A stretch of 64,000 nt of DNA, from positions 744,001 to 808,000 of the forward strand of contig CAMPDV010000078.1 in the NCBI GenBank assembly GCA_946699065.1, in the 5' to 3' direction. A model generated the notes under the pieces. The model made no database searches, had not been told where the DNA came from, and saw only the letters and a list, made by a program, of their open reading frames with translations. The stretch comes from Loxodes magnus. Its lineage: Eukaryota; Ciliophora; Karyorelictea; Loxodida; Loxodidae. Of this stretch, positions 53,480 through 64,000 are shown piece after piece; the stretch's first letter is position 1; the number at the start of each line of letters is the position of its first letter. Both the position numbers and the translations under genes were made by a program.

Positions 53480-53930
53480 ATCATAAAATCTTAACTTTGC
53501 ATAAAAGAGTGTTTGTAGTTATCACCATTAAGAGTGATATAGTTTTATCTATAAATAGTAAAGAAAATAAATTTAGTTATAAGTAAGTCTATAAAAGGGA
53601 TATTGAAGGTTAGTACATTTTAAGTTGGCTCACTAGCCAGGATAATAACTACAGATATAAAAAAGGATATGTTTGCATTTATGAGTATTAAAACAATAAC
53701 TGAGAGAGAGATTAAAATATATAATAATTAATAAGCAGCTTGAAGAAATTTAAAGAATGCCGTTTATAATTGGTAAGGGTTATAAATATAGTGATATAAA
53801 CTTAGATTAAGGAAATGAATATTTAACTGCATCAATTGAGCATTATATGAATAGTGTAAGAAAGTTATATTACTAAGAAAGAAATAATGATTATTTTTAA
53901 GTTTGTAAGTTCTACTGAAAGATTTTCATT
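53480..53930 (+). other. possible coding stretch, unrecognised
   Basis: One frame from about 53480 to 53925 has moderately good codon character (for example RDIEGQYILSWLTSQDNNYR, later GKGYKYSDINLDQGNEYL) with one TGA in the middle (about 53700). A competing frame over 53400-53740 is nearly as good, so the call is weak. Confidence 0.25.
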
Positions 53931-54774
53931 CATATTTTATTTAATAGGTATTGGCTTTATATCAGTTCTATATTTAAGTGATATTAAAGTTTTAGAAATT
54001 AATTTATAATAGACTGAATAAATAATCTTAATTATGATAACAGAAGCTCTATTATAGATATAGTTATTATTTTTCATTGATAATTATTATTTAAAATACT
54101 TTTGAATAACTTAAAATTTCAATACACTCTAATAGAAAGAAATTTTTGGTTTGCTTTAAGTCAAATATTGAGAATTTATCTTATCAAATATGAAAATCAG
54201 CAAATCTTAATATGAATAAAATTCTACTAAATACAAACGTGTAGTCTAAAGTTATTCTTATATTTCTTTTTGTTAATTTCCTAAGTAGAAATGCAAGATT
54301 TAATTAATTTCAATAAATGATAATTAAGCCCCTTTTACATATCTTCAAAGTATCAAATGTATTTCACCTGGCTTTTATACTTTAAAGCTAATTTTTCAAC
54401 CAAGTCGCTTATAATTTTTCTTAATTGTGTTGAATATTGACCATATAATATATTAAGCAGATATCTATTTATTACAAGAGATTATTTTACTAAGCTTAAT
54501 ATAATAAAATAGAGTATCTTTGCTCTTAAATCTTTAGATGAAATATTAGTTCTAGTTACTATCATTTTCTTGATATTCAGGTTTAGATTATGATTTAATA
54601 CAGACTTGTATGGTTAGCTTAGTGTATTATGGTATTTGATTTATTTGATGATTAATATGACTATGATTAACTGACTAGCTAGCAGAATTCTTTTGAAAAT
54701 ATAATTACATGCGAAGTTAATTTCTATTGTAATTTTATTTGATATTAGAGATTCTTCAAGAATAATGCTTCAAC

Positions 54775-55050
54775 ATGTCAACCCTTTTAGCAATGTAGGT
54801 ATCAAAACCTCATATGAAATTTGAGGATTTGGAGAGTTATGAAAAATGGGAGTTGCAAGGTGAGACTAGAAATAAAAGTTTGATTTTAGTTAAGGAAGTA
54901 AAGATTATAAATGAGTTAGTTGGTGATAATTGTAAAAGGATAGATTACTTATCCATTTAATTAATAAGTTAAATATTATAAGCATTATAAAGCTATAATA
55001 AAATGTAAGTTTAACTTATCCCAAAGTATTAGTTATTGATTAAAAGATGA
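54775..55050 (+). CDS. small unrecognised protein, 91 residues
   Basis: ATG 54775 to TGA 55048-55050. The first 55 residues have good coding character, with a Phe-Glu-Asp-Leu-Glu-Ser-Tyr-Glu-Lys-Trp segment and a Val/Lys/Glu-rich helix. The last 30 residues are Gln/Leu-rich and may be chance extension. No motif. Confidence 0.3.
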
Positions 55051-56359
55051 TTTATTGCTATGCTAGTTACTATTAATTGAATAGCTATAGCTTTAGAAGC
55101 ATAATATGATCTTGAAGTTGACTTAACTGATTGTTATTATTCCTTCTTAAGCTTCCATGTTATATAATTAGTTTCTGAAATAGGTATATTAGTTAGCTAG
55201 TTGTCTATATATTAGTTACTGAATAAACTTATTTAATTATATCTAATAACAGTAGATTATATTACTAGATACTTATATAAATACCATTGTTTAAAGAATC
55301 CTTTTTAATTATTAGCTATATATCATTATATTTTTCCCTATGCAAGCAGATAATTTATCTGCTCTATTCCTTCAATATGGGAATTACTAGATCTAATACT
55401 CTGCTATTTATCAGGTTTATTATAATTGCTTTTAATAGTAAGCCAAAGCAATTTAATCTATTCCTAAGATCTTAAAATAATGATGATGTTGGTCTTAAAA
55501 ACTAGAAAATTAGAGTAAATCTCAGATATGCTAACTATGAATTTCCATACCTTAAAGGTTAGTCTTAAGTGATTTTAGGATTTAGAAATTCTAGTAGCTT
55601 ATTTTAAATATTCTGGCTCTAATAAAAAATCTGAAAGATAAGCAAATTTAAGTTATAAAAAGACTAAAATAACTTTAAAAATAGCTTCTAGCATATATGT
55701 CAACAGCAGATCTAAGTCTATGATTCATAGATATTAAATAAGATAATTTAGTTCTTTAATAACTTTAATCAAGCATAATATGGCTATAATAACTAAAATT
55801 AAAACAAATATTCAAAATCAGAAATAGAACCTTGATATGTATAGTAATAGCTTCTAATATGAGACTTACTAGTTAATCTCAAAAAGGGAATCAATACATT
55901 ATACAATAGTCCTTTCATATTTCTTTTTAACTTTATATTTAAAACTATATTTAGTGAAGATTCAAGAGTTAATTTACAAAGTAAACGATAAATCTAATTT
56001 AAATCAAATAAAGGCTCTATATGTCTATTATCTAGATTCAAATAACTAAACTAATATCAAATAAACACCAAAAAGCTAACCTACTAGTCTTATCAAATAT
56101 CTACTATCTAATTTCCATATTTTGCTTAAGAAACACTTACTATTAAGGATATAAAAAGCTTAAGTTACCATTTGCTTATTTTATTATAAAAGGCTAATTA
56201 ATATACCTATTAAGCTTTGCTTTATATAAAAGACTAAGTTTATAAGAACATCAAGTTGTACTATTTTAATTATCCAAATCATATTTAATATCTTTTAGTA
56301 GGAACATTGGCTTTTTAGTCTAATAGATATATAACATAACATAATTTATTAAAGTGACT

Positions 56360-57161
56360 TCACCTTTATTTGGTTTGCCACTATTTAGTTTATGAGTTTT
56401 AAGATGTAAATGAATCGTTCAGGTCTTCTTCTGAGCTAGCTTCTTCTATTCTTCTATTGTCATATCGTGTTGTATATATTTAACCTTTCTTGATCTTAGG
56501 AATTTTTCTTCAATCTCAATTAGGTCCCAACATCTTCCTCGTCCTTCTTTTTTGAGCATTTACTATATCCAATAGTAATTAATCTCCACCGTATAATTTT
56601 TTCTTGTAAAGTCTTCCTTCTGGAGAACAATATAATTTTGTCATATTATTTCATATCTTTCATTTATTAGATTCTTGCTTCTTCTGAAAATACCAGCATC
56701 TTCTAAAGATGTGTCCAACCTTTTAGCAATAAAAACATCTAGTTTTACAATATTTCGAGTTATGTCCTATTTTTAAGTATTTTTAGCATTTTTGGAATTT
56801 TAAAAAGTTGACAATTTTTTTCCGATCCGAAAAAGAATTTAAATTTTGTTCTTCTATTACCATAGAAACATTATTAAGATTAGAATTGTATGGTTTATTA
56901 ATTTCTACTATTTTTGTTCCGTTTTTCCAGTTTTTAATTACCTTGCAACATCAAGTCTTTAGGGCTTATTTCCGTTTTTAACCATTAATTTTCGTTTTAT
57001 AATTATTGCCTAGTAAAAGTTAGAGAATCTAATCGTTAAATCAAGTCTAGAAATGATTGTTGCATTTTTTTGCTTTCCACTTCTAGGGAGTATATGTCGA
57101 TTAGAGAGTTTTATTGTTCGATTTCCTTTAAGTTTTTGGTGAATTATTTCTTAGGAGCCAT
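56360..57161 (-). pseudogene. Gag-like CCHC zinc-knuckle gene (copy B)
   Basis: Near-identical inverted copy of 18694-19486. ATG at 57161 (ATGGCTCCTAAGAAA), TGA at 56362-56360. The N-terminal coiled coil is intact here (about 90 codons, including QLQNENQWLKTE), but a 2-nt deletion relative to copy A breaks the frame near 56910. Beyond it the same elements can be read: degenerate knuckle, CX2CX4HX4C knuckle, GRLYKKK, and acidic SSEEDLNDSF tail. Four TGAs lie in the C-terminal frame, all shared with copy A. The upstream flank holds the G+C-rich dyad (57195-57225), a candidate 5' element end. Indels differ between A and B. Confidence 0.65.
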
Positions 57162-57194
57162 TTTTTTTTTATCATAAATAAAAAAAAGATTATA

Positions 57195-57225
57195 GAGCGC
57201 GTAGCACCTCAATGGCGCGCAGCTC
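57195..57225 (-). mobile_element. G+C-rich dyad 35 bp upstream of copy B
   Basis: Reverse-strand copy of the dispersed 31-32-bp dyad; its inner flank is ATAATC followed by a T run, less conserved than at the other sites. It lies just 5' of the ATG of copy B. Confidence 0.6.
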
Positions 57226-57239
57226 TTTCAATATTAATA

Positions 57240-57600
57240 TTTAATATTAAGAAAAATGTTCTCATGCTTCTTGTTAAAATTCTAGAGGTCTGATGAGTCA
57301 TGTCAGCTTCTCCAAATGGGGAATCTTCTTATTAAAAATTATTCTTAAATCTTGAGTTCAATGCTTCAGTCTTCTTGAATAAGGTCCAAATAAGAGATAG
57401 TTATTAAGTCGGTAATTAGAAGGCCCGTCAGTTAAACTTTCATACTGCTAGAGAGAACCCTCGGGGTAAGTTAGGTATGTCTCAACGGAGCTTATCCATC
57501 CTTATCCGTGGTGTCATCTACTGCGTGATTATTCGCAATGCAGTATACACTGCACCAGATTTCCTACTAGTTTGGCTGACGCGGCCGACATCCATTTTAT
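57240..57600. other. G+C-rich island, unassigned
   Basis: Strongly raised G+C from 57400 to 57595. A reverse-strand ATG at about 57594 opens 38 codons ending in TGA; two more TGAs follow in that frame without other breaks. I could not assign a protein family. Perhaps a structured RNA, an element end or a fragment of transferred coding DNA. Confidence 0.3.
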
Positions 57601-57609
57601 ATATAATAT

Positions 57610-59110
57610 AGTAATAATAAAATAAATAGATCTTTAGTTATTAACTTTAGAATGAGTAGTTTAGTTATTAGTTTCTAAGATTTACTAAGGGAATATCTTT
57701 TAGTTAAGACCGAGATAAAAACTATAAGAAGGCTTAATCATGACTCTTCTATATTCAACGTAATTTTGTGTGAAGATTTAAGTAAGAAAAATACTAAATT
57801 TATTAAACTTATAGAGCTTTATAATGATTAGTAAGAATCTGACTAACTTCAAATTAAAAATGAATCACATAAATTTATTTGGCTGAAAGAGAAAAATATT
57901 ACTAGTAATCTATTTAAATAAGCAAGAAATATCTGTAATAAGCTATTTAGTACTTATAGTTCATTGATAGGGTTATTAGAGATTCTAATTTTAAGTCTGA
58001 AAATTAGAAAAAGAAAGCTTAAAACTTTATAAAATACTTTATATTAAGATAAAAAATCATAATTTAAATTTAAAGAACTTAGAAGATAGCTCAAAGTAAT
58101 GATAAATTAACTTTTAGAAAAATAAGGAAGCGAGTAGACATGAAGGATATTAAAAAGAAAAATCAAGAAAAAAATTATATAAATGGAGAAAAATACGAAA
58201 GATTAACTTAAAAATGTTTAAAAAGAGAAATAAAAATTTAAAATTTGAAGATAATGAAAAATAAGGAAAAAAGATGGCAAAATTATTTTTAAAAATTAAA
58301 AAGAACTATAAAATAAAAAAAATGTAGAGAAATTATATTAGACAGAAATAATAAAAAATTTTAAGCATTCATAATTCTTCAATATCTTATAAATTATAAA
58401 CTAAAATTAACTCTTAATTTAAATTTTATATTTCTGTTTATTTCTAACTTAATGCTAAGTCTACAATCTTTATATATTTTAGTGTTCTTTATATTCTATT
58501 TACTTTTAAAATTTCGACATCCTTCCTATACTTCAATCTCTTTAATTTAAATTAATAAGATATGACTGGATACCTATAGATTTTAATGAAAAAATTTTGT
58601 TTTGAAAAGTAAAAGGCATCATTTACTTCTATTTAAAGAAATGATAATTAGCTAAAAAGGAGAAGATTAAAATTGCACAGCACTATATAAATTAATATGC
58701 TCCAAATTATAATTAACTAAATATATCTGATGATACATAATATTTTTATTTATTTTATCTAAGCTTGTCAAACTATAGCTATTTTTATAAATTCCTAAAC
58801 CGCTTTGTTGGTTTATTTATAATGCTTACTTTTAAAATGTTTCCAATAATTCTAATTTATTATAAATTTGCAAACGGTTAACTTAATATTCATAAAAAGA
58901 TTTTATACCTTTTATGAACTTAATTTATTTTCACCACTTTTAATTCATTTAATTATACTCAAAATTATAATTTTAAGCCTTTAAGGGAAAATTATTTTAT
59001 AGGTATTTAATCTTTCAACTTTTTGGTTCATTTCATCTTTATCAATCAATTTAAATGAAAGCTATCAAACATAATTTAAAGATGATATTTATTAACTAAT
59101 TATTTATTAA
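57610..59110. other. A+T-rich stretch without recognised gene
   Basis: Nothing convincing. A Lys-rich stretch at 57800-58300 is probably A-richness alone. Confidence 0.45.
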
Positions 59111-59119
59111 CTTTCATAT

Positions 59120-59390
59120 TTTGAGGATAACCTAGCTACGTCATACTGCTTAACTGATAGCCTCTAGACGAATAATACGAGGATATTCTCCTACTGATTT
59201 TCAATCGTCCAAAGATCACTATGTGTATTAAATAAATATTCTATGAACATATTTTCATGCCTCTATCGAATTCGGATAAACTCCAGATGCCTTTCCTTCA
59301 AGAACTTAAATCCAGCTGGAGGCTTCCCTATGAGTTGGAGGTATAATCAGACAGTTCAAAATCTTGCTCCTGCTATTCTTCAAATTATTT
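59120..59390. other. G+C-rich island with dyads
   Basis: Raised G+C against an A+T background. CTCCAG/CTGGAG pair at 59281-59321 around a 29-nt interior. No coding frame convinces. Similar in character to the islands at 42.3 and 57.4 kb. Confidence 0.35.
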
Positions 59391-59808
59391 TAAATATGAT
59401 ATAAAAATAAGGAATTTATTTAAATAAAATGTATTATTTTAAGAAATTAATTTCTTAATTTATATTTAAAAATATTTATATTAGCAATCTTTAAGAAAAG
59501 TAGATATTATAAAAATCCAATATGCTAAATCTTTTATCTCATTTCTATTTTTAGTTTTATACTTTTTCTTATTTTCACTCTATTAAAAAAGTTACTTTTA
59601 TAAAATTCAGTTCCAAATATTATATAAATTATTTTCCTTTTTATATCCTTTTTAAGTGAAAAGATATTTTATTTAATAATTATTTTCTTATATTCTTGAG
59701 AATTGTAATGATTAAATATATCCTTAAATTATAGCTATCATATCTAGAATTAAAATTAGCATATTATAATTACAGAATGATTATTAATATATTATATTAT
59801 TATATAAA

Positions 59809-60687
59809 ATGGCTTCTAAGAAATAATAGAACTTTGAACAAAACATTTAAACAGGAAAATTCTCTAAAAAGTAAAAAAGCGAAATAATTACAATGAGTGA
59901 AAGTGAGAAATATGATTGATATGACGAACATTAACAACTTGGAAATCCAGAACTAAAAAAACTTCCGACACAAACTCAAATAGAAATATTATCTAAGTCA
60001 TTAAAAGAGTTTATGTTTAAAAATAGATACCTCACTGATAAAGTAGAAAAATTAGAAAAACTAATAACGTCTTTACTTGAGAAACAATATTAATAATCAT
60101 AAGAAATAGAAAACAAACTGGAACAAAGAATTCTTTAAATTTAATAATAAATTCAGGTAACGCCATTTTCGATTTAACAGAATTAATCAGATCCTATGGA
60201 AATAGAAAATGAAGCCTCAAATTAAAATAAACAGTAAACGTTTATTTAAAATAAGTAGTAAATTTAAATTAAATAAGTGTTACAGGAATAATAGTTTAAA
60301 AGAAGAATAAAATGCTACGTGTGCAATAAATAACATCAATGAAAATACTGCTACTAACTAAGCGAAATTTAAAGAAAGAATAAATAAGATATTTTTAGAA
60401 AACTATTTAGGATATATCCAACATAAAGCGGAAACATTTATAGAAAAAATTCTTTAATTCAAATCTTAATCCTTGGATAAATAATTAGGAACGCTAAGTG
60501 CAAGACCAAAACTATTCCGAATATTAAAGGATGGTGTACTAATGAAGTGCTACACCGCCTAACTAAGCCTAGTAGAAATTCAAGACAAACTAATGGAGAC
60601 AAGCTGATAGAATAGGTCAGATGGCTGACTACTAAGGCTTTAACAAAGCTTTTTAACTTTAACTTTTAATAATTTGATAGAACTTGA
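59809..60687 (+). pseudogene. Gag-like coiled-coil / CCHC zinc-knuckle gene (copy E)
   Basis: ATG 59809 (ATGGCTTCTAAGAAA, like A and B). A single frame of 292 codons to TGA 60685-60687 passes only two TGAs (59917-59919 and 60340-60342) with no shift. In order: basic N-terminus, coiled coil (about residues 45-110), Met-Glu-Ile-Glu segment and Gln-rich linker, knuckle at codon 169 on (CYVCNKQ-HQ-TGA-KYC, one residue short between Cys2 and His), a GNIYRKN motif matching GGIYRKK and GRLYKKK in D and A, then a basic tail with TKTIPNIKGWC. This is a diverged member of the A/B/D family. Nucleic-acid binding inferred from the knuckle. It lies just inside the right inverted repeat. Confidence 0.6.
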
Positions 60688-60915
60688 ATTATATTTAACT
60701 TTTTTAATATCTATATAAAGAAAAATATTAGTTATATCCTATAAAACTAGTAAATTAAATAAGATACAAACTACTTTTTTATTTTGATTGAACATAAATT
60801 AACAAAATAAATAAATTAGTAAGCTTTTGAAGTAGTTTATCCATAGCAAGCTAATAGTTAATAAAAACTAGGATACCTTATAGTTATAATTAAAGATATT
60901 TTTTATTACAATAAA

Positions 60916-61418
60916 TAAATTTGATTATAAAGCGCGTAGCACTCTCGTTGGTGCGCAGCTCTTTAAAAAAATGTTTCATACTGACAAGAATGTTTCTTAC
61001 TGATAAAATTATCAGATACTGGTAAACTTTGTTCAATACTGGTATAATTATTCAGTACTGATAAAAATGTTCAATACTGATATAATTTTAGAATACTCGT
61101 AAACTTTAATACTTGCTGGAGGTCCAAGGACATGATAGGATTGTGTCTCATTGCATCACCAAAGCAGAGGACGACATGTGTCAATTATGGGTACTTAAAT
61201 TCCCCACCTCTGATGAAGCTCGCAATATTGATTCTTTTTCGTTCCAGAGTTAAAAATAAACGAAGCCAAGCCAAGTCAGTGTCGAAGGTCTAAGAATCTT
61301 ATGTCTCGAGGCCAAACCAAAGCAGAGGAAGACATAAAGTCGATTATGGGTACTTAACTTCCCCAGCCTCTGATGAAGATGACCTTGTTGTTTACCTTCG
61401 AACAACTATGACGGTTTT
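60916..61418 (-). mobile_element. right long inverted repeat with internal duplication
   Basis: Inverted partner of 41561-41905. It has the same order from outside inward (CGGTTTT end at 61418, G+C-richer block, ~19-bp subrepeats at about 60985-61090, dyad 60930-60961, A+T flank). It is about 160 bp longer because the ATCAGAGG...GGGTACTTAA...CTCTGCTTTGG block occurs twice (about 61150-61215 and 61305-61370), with unrelated sequence between. Confidence 0.75.
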
Positions 61419-61419
61419 A

Positions 61420-63090
61420 AAAAATATTAATAATTGATATAACTTGATACCTCATATATTGCAACTGTTTTTGTACTTATAGTTATAAATTAAAGATTAT
61501 TAATATACAAATATAACTAAAGTTCATATTAGAAGAAACTGTTTATTTAGGATATTTTATATAAAGGGAGACTTCCTTTTTAGTTTATTTAAATTAAATG
61601 TTTTTTTAAACCATTTATAAATATAAGATTTTTCAAGAGTTTGTTTTAAATAATTGCAAAGCAATCTTTAATAAAATGTGAAGCTTACATTTTGCTAGAT
61701 TATATTTATATTATCTATATAAAATTTAAAAATGCTTAAAACAAAAAAATTCAACTTTATAGTAAAGTGACTTGTATAGTAATAAGTAGGAAGTAGAAAA
61801 TTTTAGAATTTTTAGTTTTATAAGTAAATTTATAACAAACTTAAAAAAGATTATGGTAATGAAATCTATTAAAAAGGCATTGATTCATAAAAATCGTTTG
61901 ATCTTTAATGAATTCACATTCCAATAATATATAACTTATAACCCTTTTCCTTTTTAGAATATTCTAGTTATTTTATGATATTTTTATATATTTAAAATGT
62001 TGTTTATTTAGATATTATGAATAAAATTTTATTATTAATGTCTCTTATTAAAATTAAATTATAAAGCACATATTTCTTTAATTTTTCTAAAAAGCACTAC
62101 TATTTAACTTTTTAGATTTAGTGATTATAACTACAACTTCAATTGCTGCAATTTTTCTTATTTCAACAAAAGCCAGATAAGATAAAACTAATAGTTAAAT
62201 TTATGATATTAGCTAAATATATGCTATTAGAGATAAATTTTAGATTTAATATCTTAATTAATTTTATACTAGCTGTAGATATTTAAATTACTATTATAGC
62301 AGAAGGTTATATTTAAATATCACTTTAATATTAAATAGCTTATTATAACTTATTCTTAGTTTTAGGCTTAATAAAAGGCTAAATTAATATTTACATAAGC
62401 TTAGCTAATTTAACTAAAATAACCTTTTACTTTTCTTCTTAATTTTCTAATTTATTACTTATCTAAGTTTTAATGCTATTATATAAGTAAAAAAATTAGA
62501 TATTAATTTATAAATAGCAATATTAAATAAAGATATACATTAAAAATATTAATTATAAAGCATATAACAACAAAAGTCAAATTTTGTTAGCTAATTGAAG
62601 AATATAAAAAACCTCAATAAAAGCTACATATTAGGTAATACGTTTAAAATCCATAAAATTAGCTGGGTATATTTAATAATTTCATAGAAAAGAATATGAC
62701 AAATATATCAATAATAATTATAATTTTTAATTTAATAACTGATTGAAAACCAAAAGATATAATTTATTAAAATAAATTTAACTATATCTAAATTTATAAG
62801 TACAAAGTACTTTCAATGTATCAAATTAAAATTTTAATTTTTTATACTATAAAATAAAATTATATAATCTCACTAAATTTTTGTTAGTTCTAATATAATA
62901 TTAAATTTTGCTAATATTTTCTTTATTTTAGATTAAAAGAAATAGATGAAATCCTCAATAATATTATAAAATTTGTTTGGATTAAAAGTATTAATAAATA
63001 AATAATTATGATAAAATAAAAAATAAGTTAAATTTTAGAAATAATAAACATTTATTAATTTTATTAATTTTTAGAATCTATTTATTTATT
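61420..63090. other. A+T-rich stretch without recognised gene
   Basis: Nothing recognised on either strand. Confidence 0.5.
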
Positions 63091-63095
63091 TAAAA

Positions 63096-63126
63096 GAGCT
63101 GCGCACCAACGAGGTGCTACGCGCTC
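63096..63126 (+). mobile_element. solitary G+C-rich dyad
   Basis: Sixth copy of the dispersed dyad, + orientation, with the usual ATAATCAAATTTATTTATT flank on its right. It lacks the 19-bp repeats that precede the copies at 3.8, 41.9 and 60.9 kb. No inverted partner before the window ends. Confidence 0.6.
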
Positions 63127-63129
63127 TAT

Positions 63130-64000
63130 AATCAAATTTATTTATTTATTAATTTTTAGAATAAATTAAGTGTTTTATTATAAATAAGAAAAGTTTATTA
63201 TATATTTAAAAGTATTTATAAATAATAGATATTATATGATAGACTATTATTATTCAAAATTAAATTAATTAAAAAAATAAAATAAAGATTAAATTTTCTA
63301 TCTATATTTACTTTATTTAAATTAAATTCTTTAATAAATCAAAATTTTTATATTCACTTTTTATACTTTTAAATTGTTGTTCTTTTCTTTTATATTTACC
63401 ATAAATCTTAAAAAGCATTTGATAACTTAATTTTATTTGTTCATTAAATCATTTCATTTATAATATAAAAATTATTATTCTAACTTTTTTCTTCACATAA
63501 GTTATTTTATCTATTCAAATAAAAAATTTATTTTAGATAAATAAAAAAATTTTGCATATATAAATTTATATTTATCTTTCTTTTTCTACTCTTTATTTTT
63601 CCAAATTCATAAAATTTTTATAGTTTTTTATTGGTTTTTATAAATTATATTTCTATATTTTTTCATAATTTATAAATAATCCTCTTAAATACTTTTCCTT
63701 CAATCATAATAATATTAATATTCTATAAATGCAAATAAAATATTCAAATATTATAAATAAATATTTTTAAAATATAAAGCTATTGGTTAATACTTCTAAT
63801 TATATTATAATTTAATTATTTTATTTCTCATTCTAATATTTTCATATTTTAGTGGGTTTAATTTGCTTAGAGTTCTCTATTTTAGACTAAGTTTTACTAT
63901 CTCTATTCTCTGAGTTTAAATAATATTCATTTGTTTATCTTTATTAATTATTAAAAATGGAGTTTAATAACGGACAGCATCTTAGCAAGGCCGAAATTAA
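63130..64000. other. A+T-rich stretch to window end
   Basis: No gene recognised. The final 45 bp (from ATG 63957) are less A+T-rich and open to the window edge, so a gene could start there and run out of the window. Confidence 0.4.

Noticed and set aside
57280-57330. CTGATGA, the core of a hammerhead ribozyme (also near 61370)
   Set aside because: No stem II complement or GAA core follows at the required spacing.
57240-57595. Reverse-strand resemblance of a 38-codon frame to the start of ribosomal protein uL2
   Set aside because: Only scattered residues match, three TGAs interrupt, and no conserved uL2 motif is complete.
1-64000. CRISPR arrays, bacterial operons, ribosome binding sites
   Set aside because: The genetic code, introns and base composition indicate a eukaryotic (ciliate) source; the 34-nt array at 2.85-3.2 kb has 3-nt spacers, not CRISPR spacers.

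Overview
This window is very A+T-rich and gene-poor. The readable coding stretches use TAA and TAG as frequent sense codons (read here as Gln), so the source is a ciliate. The density of dispersed repeats, decayed mobile-element genes and long empty A+T tracts looks like germline (micronuclear) DNA. A pair of long inverted repeats carrying roughly 19-bp subrepeats recalls the Tlr elements of Tetrahymena. Species is an inference, and whether TGA is always stop is uncertain (see findings). All reading frames were worked out by eye with TAA/TAG = Gln; in such A+T-rich DNA open frames of 50 to 150 codons arise by chance, so I relied on motifs, on similarity between copies inside the window and on codon character.

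Left end (1-3.5 kb): the most remarkable locus, a gene on the + strand encoding a C3HC4 RING finger, a Gln-rich coiled coil and a ubiquitin-like domain. Its 3' half breaks into 20 consecutive 3-nt segments separated by 21 short GT...AG intervals. Eleven of the intervals are practically the same 31-nt sequence.

3.7-8.1 kb: a candidate 4.3-kb mobile element. It is bounded by an inverted pair of a G+C-rich dyad sequence and holds four copies of a 60-bp motif, an 8-bp satellite and a decayed coiled-coil gene. 8.6-19.5 kb: several decayed genes, including a RING-tailed gene on the - strand and Gag-like CCHC zinc-knuckle genes, plus a 600-bp T/G-rich simple-sequence block. 19.5-30.4 kb: mostly empty, except one intact-looking 318-codon gene (- strand) for a Cys-rich, helix-turn-helix-like protein. 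31-32.4 kb: a two-exon gene fragment, a coiled-coil element gene and a tRNA-Cys. 32.4-41.5 kb: mostly empty, with a decayed paralogue of the 318-codon gene.

41.56-61.42 kb: a span of about 20 kb bounded by inverted repeats. Inside are coiled-coil/Gag-like genes in both orientations, several unrecognised open frames and three G+C-rich dyad-bearing islands. The same repeat families recur outside it. The element genes share a plan (N-terminal coiled coil, CX2CX4HX4C knuckle, conserved GxxYRKK motif, acidic Ser-rich tail), but no reverse transcriptase, integrase or transposase catalytic domain was recognised.
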